Shown: positions 9,269 through 20,848 of the stretch, one piece after another
Position numbering within the stretch: position 1 is the stretch's first letter
Layout: every line of letters starts with the position of its first letter
DNA from: Chrysoporthe austroafricana
Lineage: Eukaryota > Ascomycota > Sordariomycetes > Diaporthales > Cryphonectriaceae
Assembly: GCA_001051155.2 (NCBI GenBank)
Contig: JYIP02000007.1
Coordinates: forward strand, 1,614,342 to 1,678,341
Length of the DNA stretch: 64,000 nt
Direction of reading: 5' to 3'
Position numbers and translations under genes: made by a program
Notes under the pieces: model-generated
Database searches by the model: none
Told to the model about the DNA's origin: nothing
What the model saw: only the letters and a program-made list of their open reading frames with translations

Positions 9269-9700
9269 TGTTATAACCCAATAAGAGGACAGAGCGTACG
9301 AGGAAGAAACGGGGGTCAGTCGGGCACTTAGCCCGCAACCCTATTCGGAAAACTCTCTACCCACTTACGTAAGCTAGGGTTAAGGTTACGAAATAAGGAG
9401 AATCTGGGAATCTGCTTTAAAGCTAGCAGAACCAGGATCTAAGGATCTGTTCCAGATTTAGCAAATCCAGTACTGAAAAGCTGGATATATATAAAACGGG
9501 ATATTTACCGGGGATAGATTATTATAGCTTTTCAGTCGTAAATCTAAGTATCAATCGGCCTTTACTATTAATAGCCATATTGGCTTATGAATATTATTAA
9601 ACCAGTTTCCGGTATTCAAAGCTATACTTAATACTATTTTTGCTAATATAAACCTTTTAACCTTATAGTTTATCCTAGGATTGCTATAGCGTTTATAATA
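9269..9700 (+). repeat. Left (5') LTR of element A
   Basis: 432 bp, starts TGTTATAACCC, ends TTATAATA (TTATAACA after RIP). Same length as its partner at 56602-57033. Inside, GGATATATATAAAACGGG provides a TATA-like box before the likely transcript start. Confidence 0.92.
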
Positions 9701-10083
9701 TTTTTACGATTCTTATTCAAAAACGGTTTAATATATACCCTTTAAGCAATACCGGAAATATAATAGCGCCTTAAACTTTATTTTCTTCTAGCAATTAGGC
9801 CTTTCAGGAAAAAGCCTTAACTATCTTTACTAATAAACAATTCCAATAACAAAATATAGCTTTATATTAATAGCTTAAAGAAATCAAGAATAAAGTTTTT
9901 TGCTTTAACGCTTTCTAGCAAATTAAGGCTTTCAAGCTTAATAAGCTTAAGCCCTATAAAAGCATTCGAAGAAACTTTCAGGCTTTCTTAACTTAATTTA
10001 AGGCCTATTTTAAATATTATAGCGCTTAGTTCAGAACTACTTACGACAAAATTGATTTTGCGAAAAGCCGTTTCGAAAGGATA
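9701..10083 (+). pseudogene. Element A gag, first segment, with leader
   Basis: The segment begins with the leader shared by all type I elements (ATTCTTATTCAA close to the LTR, then GGTTTAATATA). From about 9800 a degraded frame shows the Ty3/gypsy gag capsid signature: SIRRNFQAFL followed by TQFKAYFKYY and FRTTYDKIDFA, the usual FLTQ..AYF...F...DKI.FA pattern, with Gln codons turned to TAA/TAG. It stops at the insertion of element B; 10079-10083 (GGATA) is the TSD. Gag continues at 24716. Broken by stops as well as by the insertions. Confidence 0.75.
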
Positions 10084-10535
10084 TATTATAAATGCTATAG
10101 CAATCCTAAAATATGCTATAAAGTCAAAGGGTTTTATGCTAGCAAGAGCGGTGCCAAGTATAAGCCTTGAGTAAGGGAATACGATTTACCGAATATCGCA
10201 ATATTTATAAATCTTGAGCGACTATTAGTAATAGGGTCTAATTGATATTTAAATTGATAACTGAAGAACTATAGTAATCTATCTGGGGATTATCTTATTC
10301 TTTATATTCCTAGTCCTTCCGTCTTATACTGCTGGATTTGCTAGATCTGGGATAGATTCCTAGATCTGGGATCGGGTAATCTTATAGCAAATCCTTAAAT
10401 CCTCTTTCCTTTATAACCTTAACTCTAGCTTATATAAGTAACGGGAAGGGGTTCCGTAAATGGGGCTATGGGTATAGTATTTGTTTGTCCCTATTCTTGC
10501 CTTAATATACCCTGTTTCTTTGCCGGGTTATAATA
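10084..10535 (-). repeat. 3' LTR of element B
   Basis: 452 bp. Lower end TATTATAAATGC (TGTTATAA... after RIP), upper end GGGTTATAATA. Immediately above it (10536-10555) the minus strand gives a polypurine tract, GATTGGAAAAAGGATAA, the expected plus-strand primer site. Confidence 0.92.
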
Positions 10536-10727
10536 TTATCCTTTTTCCAATCGGTTATTATCTTTAACAATTCCTGTAAATAGCCCTGGTTCGTTTGTAT
10601 GGCTTGTTATGCTTTCCTGAATAGGATAAGTAATAGAATCTCGAAACCCAAATCTTCCAATCTTTATTCTGACAAGCGCAAATAATATAATTCCCTGATT
10701 TTCCGGATTACCCATTACGCTATTATT

Positions 10728-11231
10728 ATGCATCTTTATTCTTATTGCGATTGCTTGGGTTTGGAAACTTGCGCAATATCCAAGCAAGACTTATCTCGTT
10801 ATTTTAAATATATCTAATATAACCAGGCAAGCTGCGATATCCTGGAGCCGACTAACGCTATAGAGCTCTCTTTTGCATCTAACCAGTTTCAGAAACTGGA
10901 AGACAAGATTAAGGGTCTGGAAGACAAATTGATACGATTACGGAAACAGAAACGAATATAGCAAGAGCGAATAGCGCGGGCATTCTGCCGTAACTTGTCT
11001 AACTTCGAGGAATTAGAAAAACTGGAAACCGAAAAGGCAGCAGAAGAGAGTCGCAAAGCCAAGGCCGAGTACCGTATTGCGGAAAACCTAGTTCCTAAAA
11101 GCCTCTTTCCTGAAAGCTTCGATCTGGACGCGATTTTGCAGCAATTTGGCTCGGATACTGACTAGGCTAGTACTAACCTGACTTTGGAATTCGAAACTGC
11201 TTCTGGCCTTTCTAGTCCCTTATCTAGCTAG
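10728..11231 (+). pseudogene. Antisense accessory ORF of element B (Cys motif + coiled coil)
   Basis: A 504-bp frame on the strand opposite to gag-pol, starting 193 bp inside the 3' LTR and read away from it. It has only two premature stops (TAA at codon 30, TAG about codon 78), plus a third TAG near codon 146 where relatives read on. The N-terminus has a Cys cluster (CDCLGLETC, then SRYFKYI and ASCDI; Tyr replaces Cys of related copies). Residues ~50-115 are a heptad-rich coiled coil (FQKLEDKIKGLEDKLIRL; FEELEKLETEKAAEES). The tail carries PKSLFPESFDLD and ILQQFGSD, shared with the other four copies. This is the least damaged copy. Function unknown; the Cys motif suggests a zinc-binding, perhaps nucleic-acid-binding, protein. 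Probably inactive here. Confidence 0.75.
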
Positions 11232-11239
11232 CGGGTTAA

Positions 11240-13972
11240 TTGCTTCTCCTAGTATTCTTTAAATGCTTGCTATGCATTCTTTAAATTGCTAACTGGTTCT
11301 TAGCTATTTTCATTCGAATAATATCTTTTCTATTTAATCAGATATTCTCTATAATCTATTAATTCCCGATATTTAAGGATTCGTTCCATTTCATATTCTA
11401 GTTCGTTATTTTTTGCTTATATTATATTATTTGTTTCGGCTATTTCGGGTATGAGTTTAAAGAGCGAAATATAGAAAACTAAGTAGATTCTTATTCCGTA
11501 AAGTAATGCGAGTTCAAAATTAATATCTGAAATTTTCTTTAAGATTTTGAATAGTCCCAGTTTTTTATAATCCAATAAATAAGAGGGTTTTATTATTTTA
11601 ATATGCTCTTTTTATTATATAAAGTAGATTTTATCCTTTTCTCGTAAGAGCGGTCTTTCGATCCTTTTGGAATTGGCATATTTTATCATTTTTCCTTATA
11701 TAAATTTCAGTTCTTTCTAAAGTTCTTTTTAAACTTTTTTAATCCTTTTGATTCGCTTTTCTGCTACTTCTGCATTTATTCCCGATAATTCGTTATAATA
11801 AGCTATCGGGTTATAGTTATATAGTATATAGAATAATAACTTCTTTATTATATTTATATTTATACTATTATATGCAAATTATATTAAAGGCAATAAATTA
11901 ACCCAATTATCCTATTCGTAATTTATATAATGCTATAAGTATTATTTAATAATTTGGTTCGTTCGTTCTATTTATCCGTCCGTTTATAAGTGGAATGCTA
12001 TAAATATCTTTTGTCGCGTTCCGAATAGCTTTATAAGCGATATCCAGAAATTTGATACGAACTTCTTATCTCTATCGGAAATAATTTCTTTAAGCATACT
12101 ATAATTGGCTATAACTATTCTGAAAAATATATATACGAAATCTTCTACTATACTGCTTTCCTTATATAGAAAGAAATAAGCGTACTTGCTTAATTTGCAA
12201 ACTATTATTAGAATGCTATTGTATTGTACTTTAATTAAGGGTTTTCGTAAGAAAGGTAGTTTAGTAATAAAATCCTAGCTAATAGATTGCTAAACCGTTT
12301 TTAAAATAAGGAATAATTGGAATAATTTATAAGGCTTATAATATTCAATTTTATTCTTCTTATAGCTATTGCATTTTCGTAAGATTTTCTCAATCCTTTT
12401 CTTTAATCCTAAAAAGTTCCAATATCTCTTGATTCTTTTATATATAGCTCTAATCCCTTAATGGCTATAAGCTAGTATACTGTATATGCTTCGGATATAT
12501 TCGTCCTGTTTTTCAGAAATTATATTTTCTGGTTCCTTTTAATCGTTACTAATTCTAATAGCTATATCAAGTTCCCTAATTTCATTTACAAGATTGCCGT
12601 CCTTATCTTGCCAGAAAATATTTTGGAATTCTTTTAGCTTTATACTTTAATAATCCGATTATCTGCTAAATATATCTGCTTTGCCGTTTTCTGATCTTTT
12701 GCAATATACAATTTTTAAATCGAATTATAAAAGGAATTCCGCTTACCTAACTTATTATTTATTCAAGACTTTTGTCGTTATGAATATTGTTAAGTTCTTA
12801 TAATCGGAATGCATTATAATCTGGTATTTTATTCCGATTAAATAGTGCTGCTATTCCTCGAATGCTTTTACAATTGCTATTAATTCCTTATTCGGAATGC
12901 CGTAATTGAGCTCTAAGCTATTCAGTTTTTTCGAAAAGTTACTTACGATCTTAAAGCGTCTTTAATCGTCTCGTTAGCCCAATTGTCTTCCTAATATATA
13001 GTCTAATATATCGGTTTCGATTTCAAATAGCTTATTTAAGTCCGCTTTGCAAAATATAAGCTCTGATATTATTCGTTTTTTAATCTTATTAAACGCTTCC
13101 TATACTTCTTATATCCATTCGAATCTTCGGTTTTTTTTCGTAAGATCTGTAAAGGGTCGTGCGATTTTGCTATAATCCCGAATGAATTGTCGGTAAAAGT
13201 TAGTATAGCCGAAAAATATTCTAACTTCTTTTGTTTTTTCTAATATAAGCTATTCCTTTATTGCTTAGACTTTATTTTTTTGCATGCTAATTTTACTTGG
13301 TTTTATCGTATAACCGAAATAATTAACTTTTTGCTAATGGAAATAATATTTACTTGGTTCGATTAGGAATTTATTATCTTGCAAAATTTAGAATACTTGC
13401 TATATATATTATTTATAAGATTCGAAATCTTTTGAATAGATAAGGATATTATTAAAGTAAACGATAACGGTAATATCCAAGTATTCGCGAAAGATATTAT
13501 TAATTATTTCTTGGAAAGACGCAAGCGCGTTAGTTAATCCAAAAGGTAAGATTATATATTCGAAATATCCATAATATATCCTAAATGCTATTTTCCAAAT
13601 ATCGTCTTCTTTAATTCGGATATAGTAATATCCTTCTTTAAGGTCTAATATAATAAACTAGTTTATTCCGATTAGTCGGTCCTGCATTTCTCTTATTAGG
13701 AATAAAAGATAGCAGTTTTTAATCGTAATATCGTTAAGCTATTTATAATCTATATAAAGTCGTAATTTGCTATTCTTTTTGGGTATAAATAGGATTAAGT
13801 ATTTTGCGAATAATCGTAATTTCCGTATATAGCCTTTCTTTAAGTTTTTATTAATATATTTCCTGAATGCTTCGAGCTTTACTTAATCGAATTTGTAAAT
13901 AGAATAGTTCTTGGGTTTTATCCTTTTCTTTAATAGGATTTCGTAATCAAAAAGGCTATATTCTGGTAAACC
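11240..13972 (-). pseudogene. Element B pol, C-terminal part (RT to chromodomain)
   Basis: Read right to left: RT core near 13660-13400 with the box LDITVIVYFNNILIYSKDF, in which the catalytic YxDD reads YFNN (13445-13459); RNase H near 13100-12700; integrase H2C2 and core near 12450-12000, retaining the conserved ISDRDKKFVSNFW block at about 12040-12090; GPY/F-type C-terminus and a chromodomain-like segment near 11600-11290. Numerous TAA/TAG stops occur. The frame is cut at 13972/13978 by element C and resumes at 21273. Confidence 0.75.
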
Positions 13973-13977
13973 GGTAT

Positions 13978-14396
13978 TGTTATAAACGCTGCAGCAAATC
14001 CTAAGAGATACTATAGGGTTAAAGGGTTTATGCTAACAAGAGCAGTACCAAGTACGGCCTTGAATCTCAAGACGGTTTACGGGTATTTCGCAATATTTAT
14101 AAGCCAATAGGGCTATCAATAATAGGGTATAATTGATATTTAGATTAATAATTGAAAATTATATACTAAGTTTACTTACCGCGAACAAGTACGTTCTTAT
14201 ATACTTAGCTTTTCAATTTTGGATCGATAGGACCGTAACCGATCCTTTCGGTCCAGGGTAATATCGATAGGACTATCGATAGTCCTATCAGTCCTAACTC
14301 TAACCTTAAATTATATAACCTGCTTATATACGGTTTCTATTAGGATATTAATTCCTTAGTTCCTATTATATTATATATATTGGATAAGTTATAATA
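13978..14396 (-). repeat. 3' LTR of element C
   Basis: 419 bp; lower end TGTTATAAACGC is unmutated. It contains a perfect 24-bp palindrome at 14266-14289 centred on ATCGAT and, just above it, CCTAACTCTAACC next to a TATATAA box. Confidence 0.93.
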
Positions 14397-14412
14397 TTAT
14401 CCTTTCTCTATA
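14397..14412 (-). other. Polypurine tract of element C
   Basis: On the minus strand, TATAGAGAAAGGATAA directly precedes the 3' LTR, as expected for the plus-strand primer of reverse transcription. Equivalent tracts adjoin the 3' LTRs of A, B, D and F. Confidence 0.65.
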
Positions 14413-14577
14413 GATCGTTATCTTTTAATGATCTTTCGTAAATCTCTCTTATCCTTTCCCTGTTCCTATTATCGTATTTTCCTAATCGAGATATCGAATA
14501 AAGTTTCCAAGTCTTATTTTAAAAAAACCGAATAGTCTTTTTCTCTCTAGTTTTCAGTTTTCTATCAGGGTATTATT

Positions 14578-15099
14578 ATGCTTGCTTGTTTGTCTTGTAA
14601 GGACCGGAAAGTCCTATATATGGCTTCTGAAAAAGATTCTTCCCGTTATACCGAATGCGTTCGTTCCAAGAAAGGGGGTTGCGATATACGTAACTTGATT
14701 CCAGTACAGATATGCAAGATTACTTTATAGCATTCCAAAATAGAAACCGAGCTAGATTATACCGAAAAAAAGGCAATAGCCGCTAATACCAAAGTATAGC
14801 GCTTGCAGTTACAATATTATTTGTAAGCTTTTAAGATAGCACGTACCGTATGCTAGAATTTCGATATTATTAAGGAATTGGAACGTATTAAAGCTGAAAA
14901 AGCCGAGGAAGAGCGCTATAGGGCTGCGGCAGAATGCCGGAATGTAAAATCCCTAATTCCCGAAAGTCTTTTTCCCGAAAGTTTCGATTTGGATATCGTT
15001 CCGCAGCAATTCGGTTCTAACTTTGATTAGCCAGTATTGGATCGGGAATTTGATTTCCTAAGAATAGCCGGTCTTTCTGGCATTTCCCGTCTCTCTTAG
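14578..15099 (+). pseudogene. Antisense accessory ORF of element C (Cys motif + coiled coil)
   Basis: 522-bp frame opposite to gag-pol, starting 182 bp inside the 3' LTR. Residues 4-36 show C-x2-C, then Y-x2-C-x7-CD (MLACLSCKDRK at the start; SSRYTECVRSKKGGCDI later), a zinc-finger-like pattern in which Tyr24 is probably a RIP-altered Cys. A charged helical region follows (IKELERIKAEKAEEERYRAA), then PESLFPESFDLD and QQFGS. Five internal stops are all TAG/TAA. It has the same length as the copy in D. Function unknown; I infer a nucleic-acid-binding or regulatory accessory protein. Confidence 0.78.
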
Positions 15100-15180
15100 A
15101 TTTAATATGTAATTTCTTTATATTCCTTTTTGTTATTATTTGTTTAAATAGTCTGCTAATATTCGGGATATATTTTGTAA

Positions 15181-18100
15181 ATTAGTCTTTGGTTTTTACG
15201 AATTTTCGTTTGCTAGATAGCCTTTCCATTTGATAAAATATTCGGAATTGTAATTTGGTTTGTAATATTTGAGAATTCGTTCGATTTCGTATTTTGGTTC
15301 GTTATTTTCGATCTGGATAATTTTATTTATATTAATTGATTTGAATGCTAGTTCGAAAAGCGAAATATAGAATACTGAGTAGATTCTTATTTTATAGAAT
15401 AATATAAATTCGAAATTGATATTTGAAATTTTCTTTAGAATTTTGAATAGTCCTAGTTTTTTATAATCCAATAAGTAAAAGGGTCTCGTTATTCTGATAT
15501 ATTCTTTTTGTCGAATAAAATAAATTTTATCCTTTTCCTATAAGATTGGTTTTTTAATCCTTTTAGAATTGGCATATTTCGTTATTCTTTTTTATACGAA
15601 TTTCAATTCTTTCTGGAATTCTTTTTGAATTTTCTTAATCTTTCTAATTCGTTTTTCTGCAATTTCTATATTTATTCCTAATATTTTATCGTAATAGGTT
15701 ATCGGGTTATAACCGTAAAATGCATAAAATAGTAATTTTTTCGTTATATTTATATTCGCGCTATTATATGCAAATTATACTAAAAATAGGAAATTAATTT
15801 AATTATCTTATTCGTAATTTACGTAATATTATAAATATTGCTTAATAACCTAATTAGTCTTTTCTATTTATCTATCTGTTTATAAGTAGAATGCTATAAA
15901 TATTTTTTATTATATTCCGAATAACTTTGTAAATAAAGTCTAGAAATTTGATACGAACTTTCTATTTCTATCAGAAATGATTTCTCTAGGCATACTATAA
16001 TTAGCTATAACCGTTCTCAGAAATATATATACGAGGTCTTCTGCTATACTGCTTTCTTTATAAAAGAAAAAATAAGCGTACTTGCTTAATTTGCAAATTA
16101 TTATTAAAATGCTATTATATTGCATTTTAATTAAAGGTTTTCGTAAAAGGGATAGCTTAATAATGAAATCCTAGCTAATAGATTGCCAAACCGTTATCGG
16201 GATAAGGAATAATTGAAATAATCTATAAAGCTTATAATATTCGATTTTATTTTTCTTGCAGTTATTGCATTCTCGTAAGATATTTTCAATTCTTTATTTA
16301 AATCTTAATAAATTTTAATATCTCTTAATCCTTTCGTAAATAGCTTTAATTCCTTAATAGCCGTATGCAAATATATTATGCGTAATCCTAATATATTCGT
16401 TTTGTTCCCTAATAATTATATTTTCTAGCTTCTTTTATTTATTATTAATTCTAATAATTATATTAAGCTCTTTTATTTCGTTTATAAGGCTGCTATTTTT
16501 GTCTTGCTTAAAAATATTCTGTAATTCTTTAGATTCTATATTTTAATAATCTGCTCGTTTGCTAAATATATTTGCTTTGCCGTTTTCTAATCCTTTGCAA
16601 TATACGATTTTTAAATCGAATTATAAGAAGAATTCTGCCTATTTAATTTATTATTTATTTAGGACTTTTATTATTATAAATATTATTAGGTTTTTATAAT
16701 TTAAATATATTATTATCTGATATTTTATTCCGATTAAATAGTATTGCTATTTCTCGAATGCTTTTATAATTGCTATAAGCTTTTTATTTAAAATGCTATA
16801 ATTAATTTCTGGACCGTTTAATTTTTTTGAGAAATTGCTTATGATCCTGAAATATCCTTAATTATCTCGTTAGCTTAATTATCCGCTAAATACGTAATCC
16901 GATATATCAGTTTCAATTTCAAATAGTTTATTTGGGTTTGTTTTGCAAAATATAAGTTCTAATATAACTCGTTTTTTAATCTTATCGAATGCCTCTTGCG
17001 CTTCTTTAATCTATTCAAATTTGTAATCCTTTTTTATAAGATTTATAAATAGTCGTACAATTTTGCTATAATTTCGAATAAATTGTCGATAGAAATTGGC
17101 ATAGCCGAAAAATGCTCTAATTTCCTTAGTTTTTTCTAGTACTAGCTATTCTTTTACTGCTTGAACCTTATCTTTCTGCATATTAATTCGTCCTAATTCG
17201 ATAATATAGCTTAAATAATCGACTTTCTATTAATAGAACTAGCATTTAATTAATTTTATAAAGAATTTATTATTTTGTAATATCTAGAATATTTGCTATA
17301 TATATTATTTATGCATTATAAAATCTTTTGAATAAATAAGGATATTATCAAAATAGATAATAACGATAATATCCAGGTATTCGCAAAAGATATTATTAAT
17401 CATTTCTTGGAAAGATACGAATATATTAATCAATCCAAAGGGTAAAATTACGTATTCAAAATATCCGTAACGAGTTCGGAAAGCTATTTTCCAGATATTA
17501 TCTTCCCTGATCCGAATATAATAATATCCTTCTTTAAGATCCAAAATGGTAAACTATTTTGTTCCTATTAATCGGTCTCGCATTTCTCCTATTAGCGGTA
17601 AAGGATACTGATTCTTGATTGTAATATTATTAAGCTATCGATAATTTATGCAAAGTTGTAATTTGCTATTCTTCTTTAGAATAAATAGGATTGGATATTC
17701 TGTTAATAATCGTAATTTCCGTATATAACCTTTTTTGAGATTTTCCTTAATATATTCTTTGAATGCCTTGAGTTTTGCTTGGTTAAGCTTATAAATAGAG
17801 TAATTTTATAACTTTGCCTTTTTTTTTAATAGGATCTCGTAATCGAAAAGGCTATGCTCTAATAAGCCGTTATCGAATTTCTTTTGCTATAATTTCTTGA
17901 ATTCGTAATATTCTTGCAGTACGTTTTTGAAATCTGGTAATAGTCTTTCCTTGTTTTCTGCGATTTGTAAGAATATAAAGTATTATTATGCATATCTTGC
18001 CTTGCCAGCTTCTTGTTTCTAAAGCTTTCTTGCTTCTAGTAATCTCGGGTATTTGCTAAGTACTGAGCCGAATTGTTTTTTGGCATATTCGTATTATGGA

Positions 18101-18900
18101 AGCTATATTTCCTTATAGTTTTATAATCCATATTTCTTTATATTGTTTCGTACTTAATTAAATTTCTGTTAATCGATAATTATTTATAGTTTTAATTCAT
18201 TTCTAACTTTTATTTAGGGGTTTAAAGTATTCGTAACCTTTCTTTATATTATAGCTTGCTTTTCTGCCTTAAGAATATTTACGAGCTTATTTAAGCGCAT
18301 TTCTCTTATGCTATCCTTAATAATTAAATCTTTTCTTTTACTAATAATTGCAACCTTTTTAGTAAGTACGGCTTATTCCTATAAAATCTGGCTAGTAGTT
18401 CAATCGATTCGAAAGTTATGCTTTTTAAGCTAAGGTATTTTTAAAATTAATTTATACTATACCGTATCTGTAATATCAAAAATGATATTTATCGTAAAGC
18501 TTTGGATCGAAATAAGTAAGTAATTAATTTCTATATCGATTATACTTAAGTTATACGCAATCGGTTTTCCTTTTATAGTATTGAACTTATAAGGACTTTT
18601 TTTCTATATCCAGGGAATTCGTTCCTTATTAACGACTTCTAGCGAAATGAAATTTCTTTGCATATTATTATCCATTAATGCGCTATATTGTTATCTTTTA
18701 ATATATATATCCAGAATAATATGTTTTTCGTTTTCCTTAATAATAGCATATAAGGATTTCGTAATCCTGATCGGCTATTATCCCGTTATAAGCGATCTTT
18801 CCCTTTTGGGGTTTTCTGAGCATTTCTTGCTGCTTATTATGCTAGCTTTTTTGCTTAAGTATAGCTTCGCTGCCGATTCTTCTCGATTTTCTGCAGCCTA
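15181..18900 (-). pseudogene. Element C pol (RT, RNase H, integrase, chromodomain)
   Basis: Right to left: near 17880-17560 the RT N-terminal part; 17544-17305 the RT core starting MDLKEGYYYIRI, with ILPFGLIN and a YFDN box at 17341-17355 replacing YxDD; 17100-16550 RNase H (ETDISDYV, NYSILNKKLIAIIKAFEK); 16400-16230 an H2C2-like zinc site (ECNNCKKNK); 16125-15940 integrase core (SKYAYFF ... IISDRNRKF); 15471-15196 the integrase C-terminus (LGLFKILKKIS ... FYISLFELAF) fused to a chromodomain (EYFIKWKGYLANE). Chromodomain integrases direct insertion to heterochromatin in this class. The protease probably lies near 18300-18800 but I could not fix its DTG. Many stops; catalytic Asp lost. Confidence 0.8.
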
Positions 18901-19799
18901 TGCCATTCTTTAGCTTTATTTTATGCATATATAGAATATGCTATTATATAGCATTATCCTTATATAGTTTTCCTATCGATATATATTCGTAGGCAATTAT
19001 CGAATAGCCTTATATATGCGTTATTATTTTCGATATATAGGACTTTTCTATATCTTCCTTTTTTTTCCGTAATAGGATAGATCAATTAATCTTATTCCTT
19101 AAATGGAAACCAATCGTATTTAACTTTCTCGCTGAAATATATCTAGCAATTATAATAAATATAATTAATCCAAGCAAATTCGTAATAATAAGGGTATAAA
19201 TAATTAATCTTTCTGTCTTCTTAGGGTAAATATTCGCTATTTTGAAATGGTATGCTTTGGAAGAATTCTTTTATTATAAGCTTATAAATAATATATTCCA
19301 TTTCTATATATTTGGATATTTATTTGCTGCAATCCTAGCAATCTTTTTGCTAGTAATAAGCTATTTCCTTTAATAGTTCTTTATCGAGAATTGGAATTAG
19401 TAAGTTATCTAGCTATCTATTAAGGTATATCGATTCCTTGATAATATTACTGGGTATCAGTAACTTGGTTTGTATAATGCCGATTTCTTCTTTTACTATA
19501 TTGCTCTATTATCGTTCTAAATAGTAATTCAAAAGGTATTTTCTTAAATCTTTTTCGTTTTGTAAAAATCTCTCGCTAGAATAGTCGGAATTACTATTCT
19601 AGATAACTATATCGTAAAGTAAGCCTTTTCTGCCCATAACGAGCTATTATTATCCCTAAGGCTTATATAGAAATTATCCCGAACTTTTTTTTGCCGAGAA
19701 ATGCAATATGCAATAATTTTAATAGCAAGCTATCCAGCTAAAGCTGCTATAATCAGAATCCGCTATTTGTTCCGGTTAGATATTTTTGTCTAGCTAATT

Positions 19800-20848
19800 A
19801 AGTTCTTGCTGCTAAGCGATACTGAGCTATTTTTCTGGGATTAGCTTTTATTCTCGCTTCTTTCGTTCCTATTAATAATTACGAGCGATATAGCCTTTCT
19901 TGCCGCAATTATAATAAATAACCCTTTTGCATTATTCGCATACGAGAATATTTAATTCTATAAATTTAGCATACGTAATGCCCGAATAGGCCGTATTATT
20001 CTTATTCTTATACTGAAATTTGCGTTTCTTAGTATTTAGTTAATATTGCGGGGTAATACCGTAATTCTTTTGCCGTTATTATTATTATTCGTATAGTCTA
20101 TTATCGATTCGGATTGCTTTATTAATAAACTTACTGAATTTTTCGAGTCGGTTTTCCTTATAGAATTCGTTTTTGATTTCTTCCTTAAGTCTTGCGTAAT
20201 AGGCATTTATAAGAAGTTCGTTTTCGTAATCAAAATAAATTACGATTTGCCGAAATTTGGCCGTATAATTTGCAGCCGAACCGGTTTATCGAAATGCTTC
20301 TAATTGCCGTATTATAATGCATCGCTTATTTGGATTTCCAAAAGTCTTAGTAAAGGCTAATTCGAAATTGGCATAATGCTAGAAGATGCATTTGGTATTT
20401 TCCGAGCGGAATTCCTTACTATTATCCAAATAATTGCGGAAGGTTGGTTCTTATTATTGGAAAGCTGTCTTTTCGAGATGGCTTCTTGCGAAATTAATCT
20501 TGTCGTAAGTAGTTCGGAACTGGGTTCTGTAATGCTTGAAATAAGCTTTGAATTGCGTTAAGAAAGCTTGAAAGTCTTTTCGAATGCTTTTGTAAAGGCT
20601 TGGCTTATCGAGCTTGAAAGCTTTAGCTTGCTGGAAGGCATTAAAGCAAATAATTTCGTTCTTAATTTCCTTAAGTTGCTAGTATAGGGCTATATTCTAT
20701 TATTGGAATTGTTCGTTAATAAGAATAATTAGTATTTCTTTCTGAAAAATTTGGTTGCTGGACAAAAACGGGATCTGAAGCGCTATTATATCCTGGATAT
20801 TACTCAAAAAGTATATATTAAACCGATTTTGAATAAGAATTATCAAAA
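19800..20848 (-). pseudogene. Element C gag with CCHC knuckle and leader
   Basis: On the minus strand the leader (ATTCTTATTCAA) lies just inside the 5' LTR. Gag follows with the FQAFLTQFKAYF pattern near 20560, then RSENTK and ELAFTKTFGNP downstream, and near 19925-19870 a knuckle reading YYNCGKKGYIARNY. That is CxxCxxxGHxxxxC with two Cys and the His turned to Tyr, exactly the effect of G-to-A on Cys/His codons. The opposite-strand frame at 20376-20561, which recurs in other elements, is only a shadow of this gag. Confidence 0.75.

Noticed and set aside
13973..14400. LTR at 13978-14396 read as the 5' LTR of the pol to its left
   Set aside because: The sequence left of it breaks inside RT and resumes at 21273 after an identical GGTAT, so the LTR is the 3' LTR of nested element C.
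18647..18913. Hydrophobic frames (18647-18913 +, 29691-29918 +, 44941-44690 -, 48613-48362 -) looking like membrane proteins
   Set aside because: They sit opposite the gag-pol linker in each element and their hydrophobicity follows from AT-rich codons; not independent genes.
20376..20561. Plus-strand 61-codon frame that recurs at 31436-31621 and, reversed, at 46986-46711
   Set aside because: It is the opposite strand of gag in each element; RIP leaves few stops on the complementary strand here, so the frame is a shadow.
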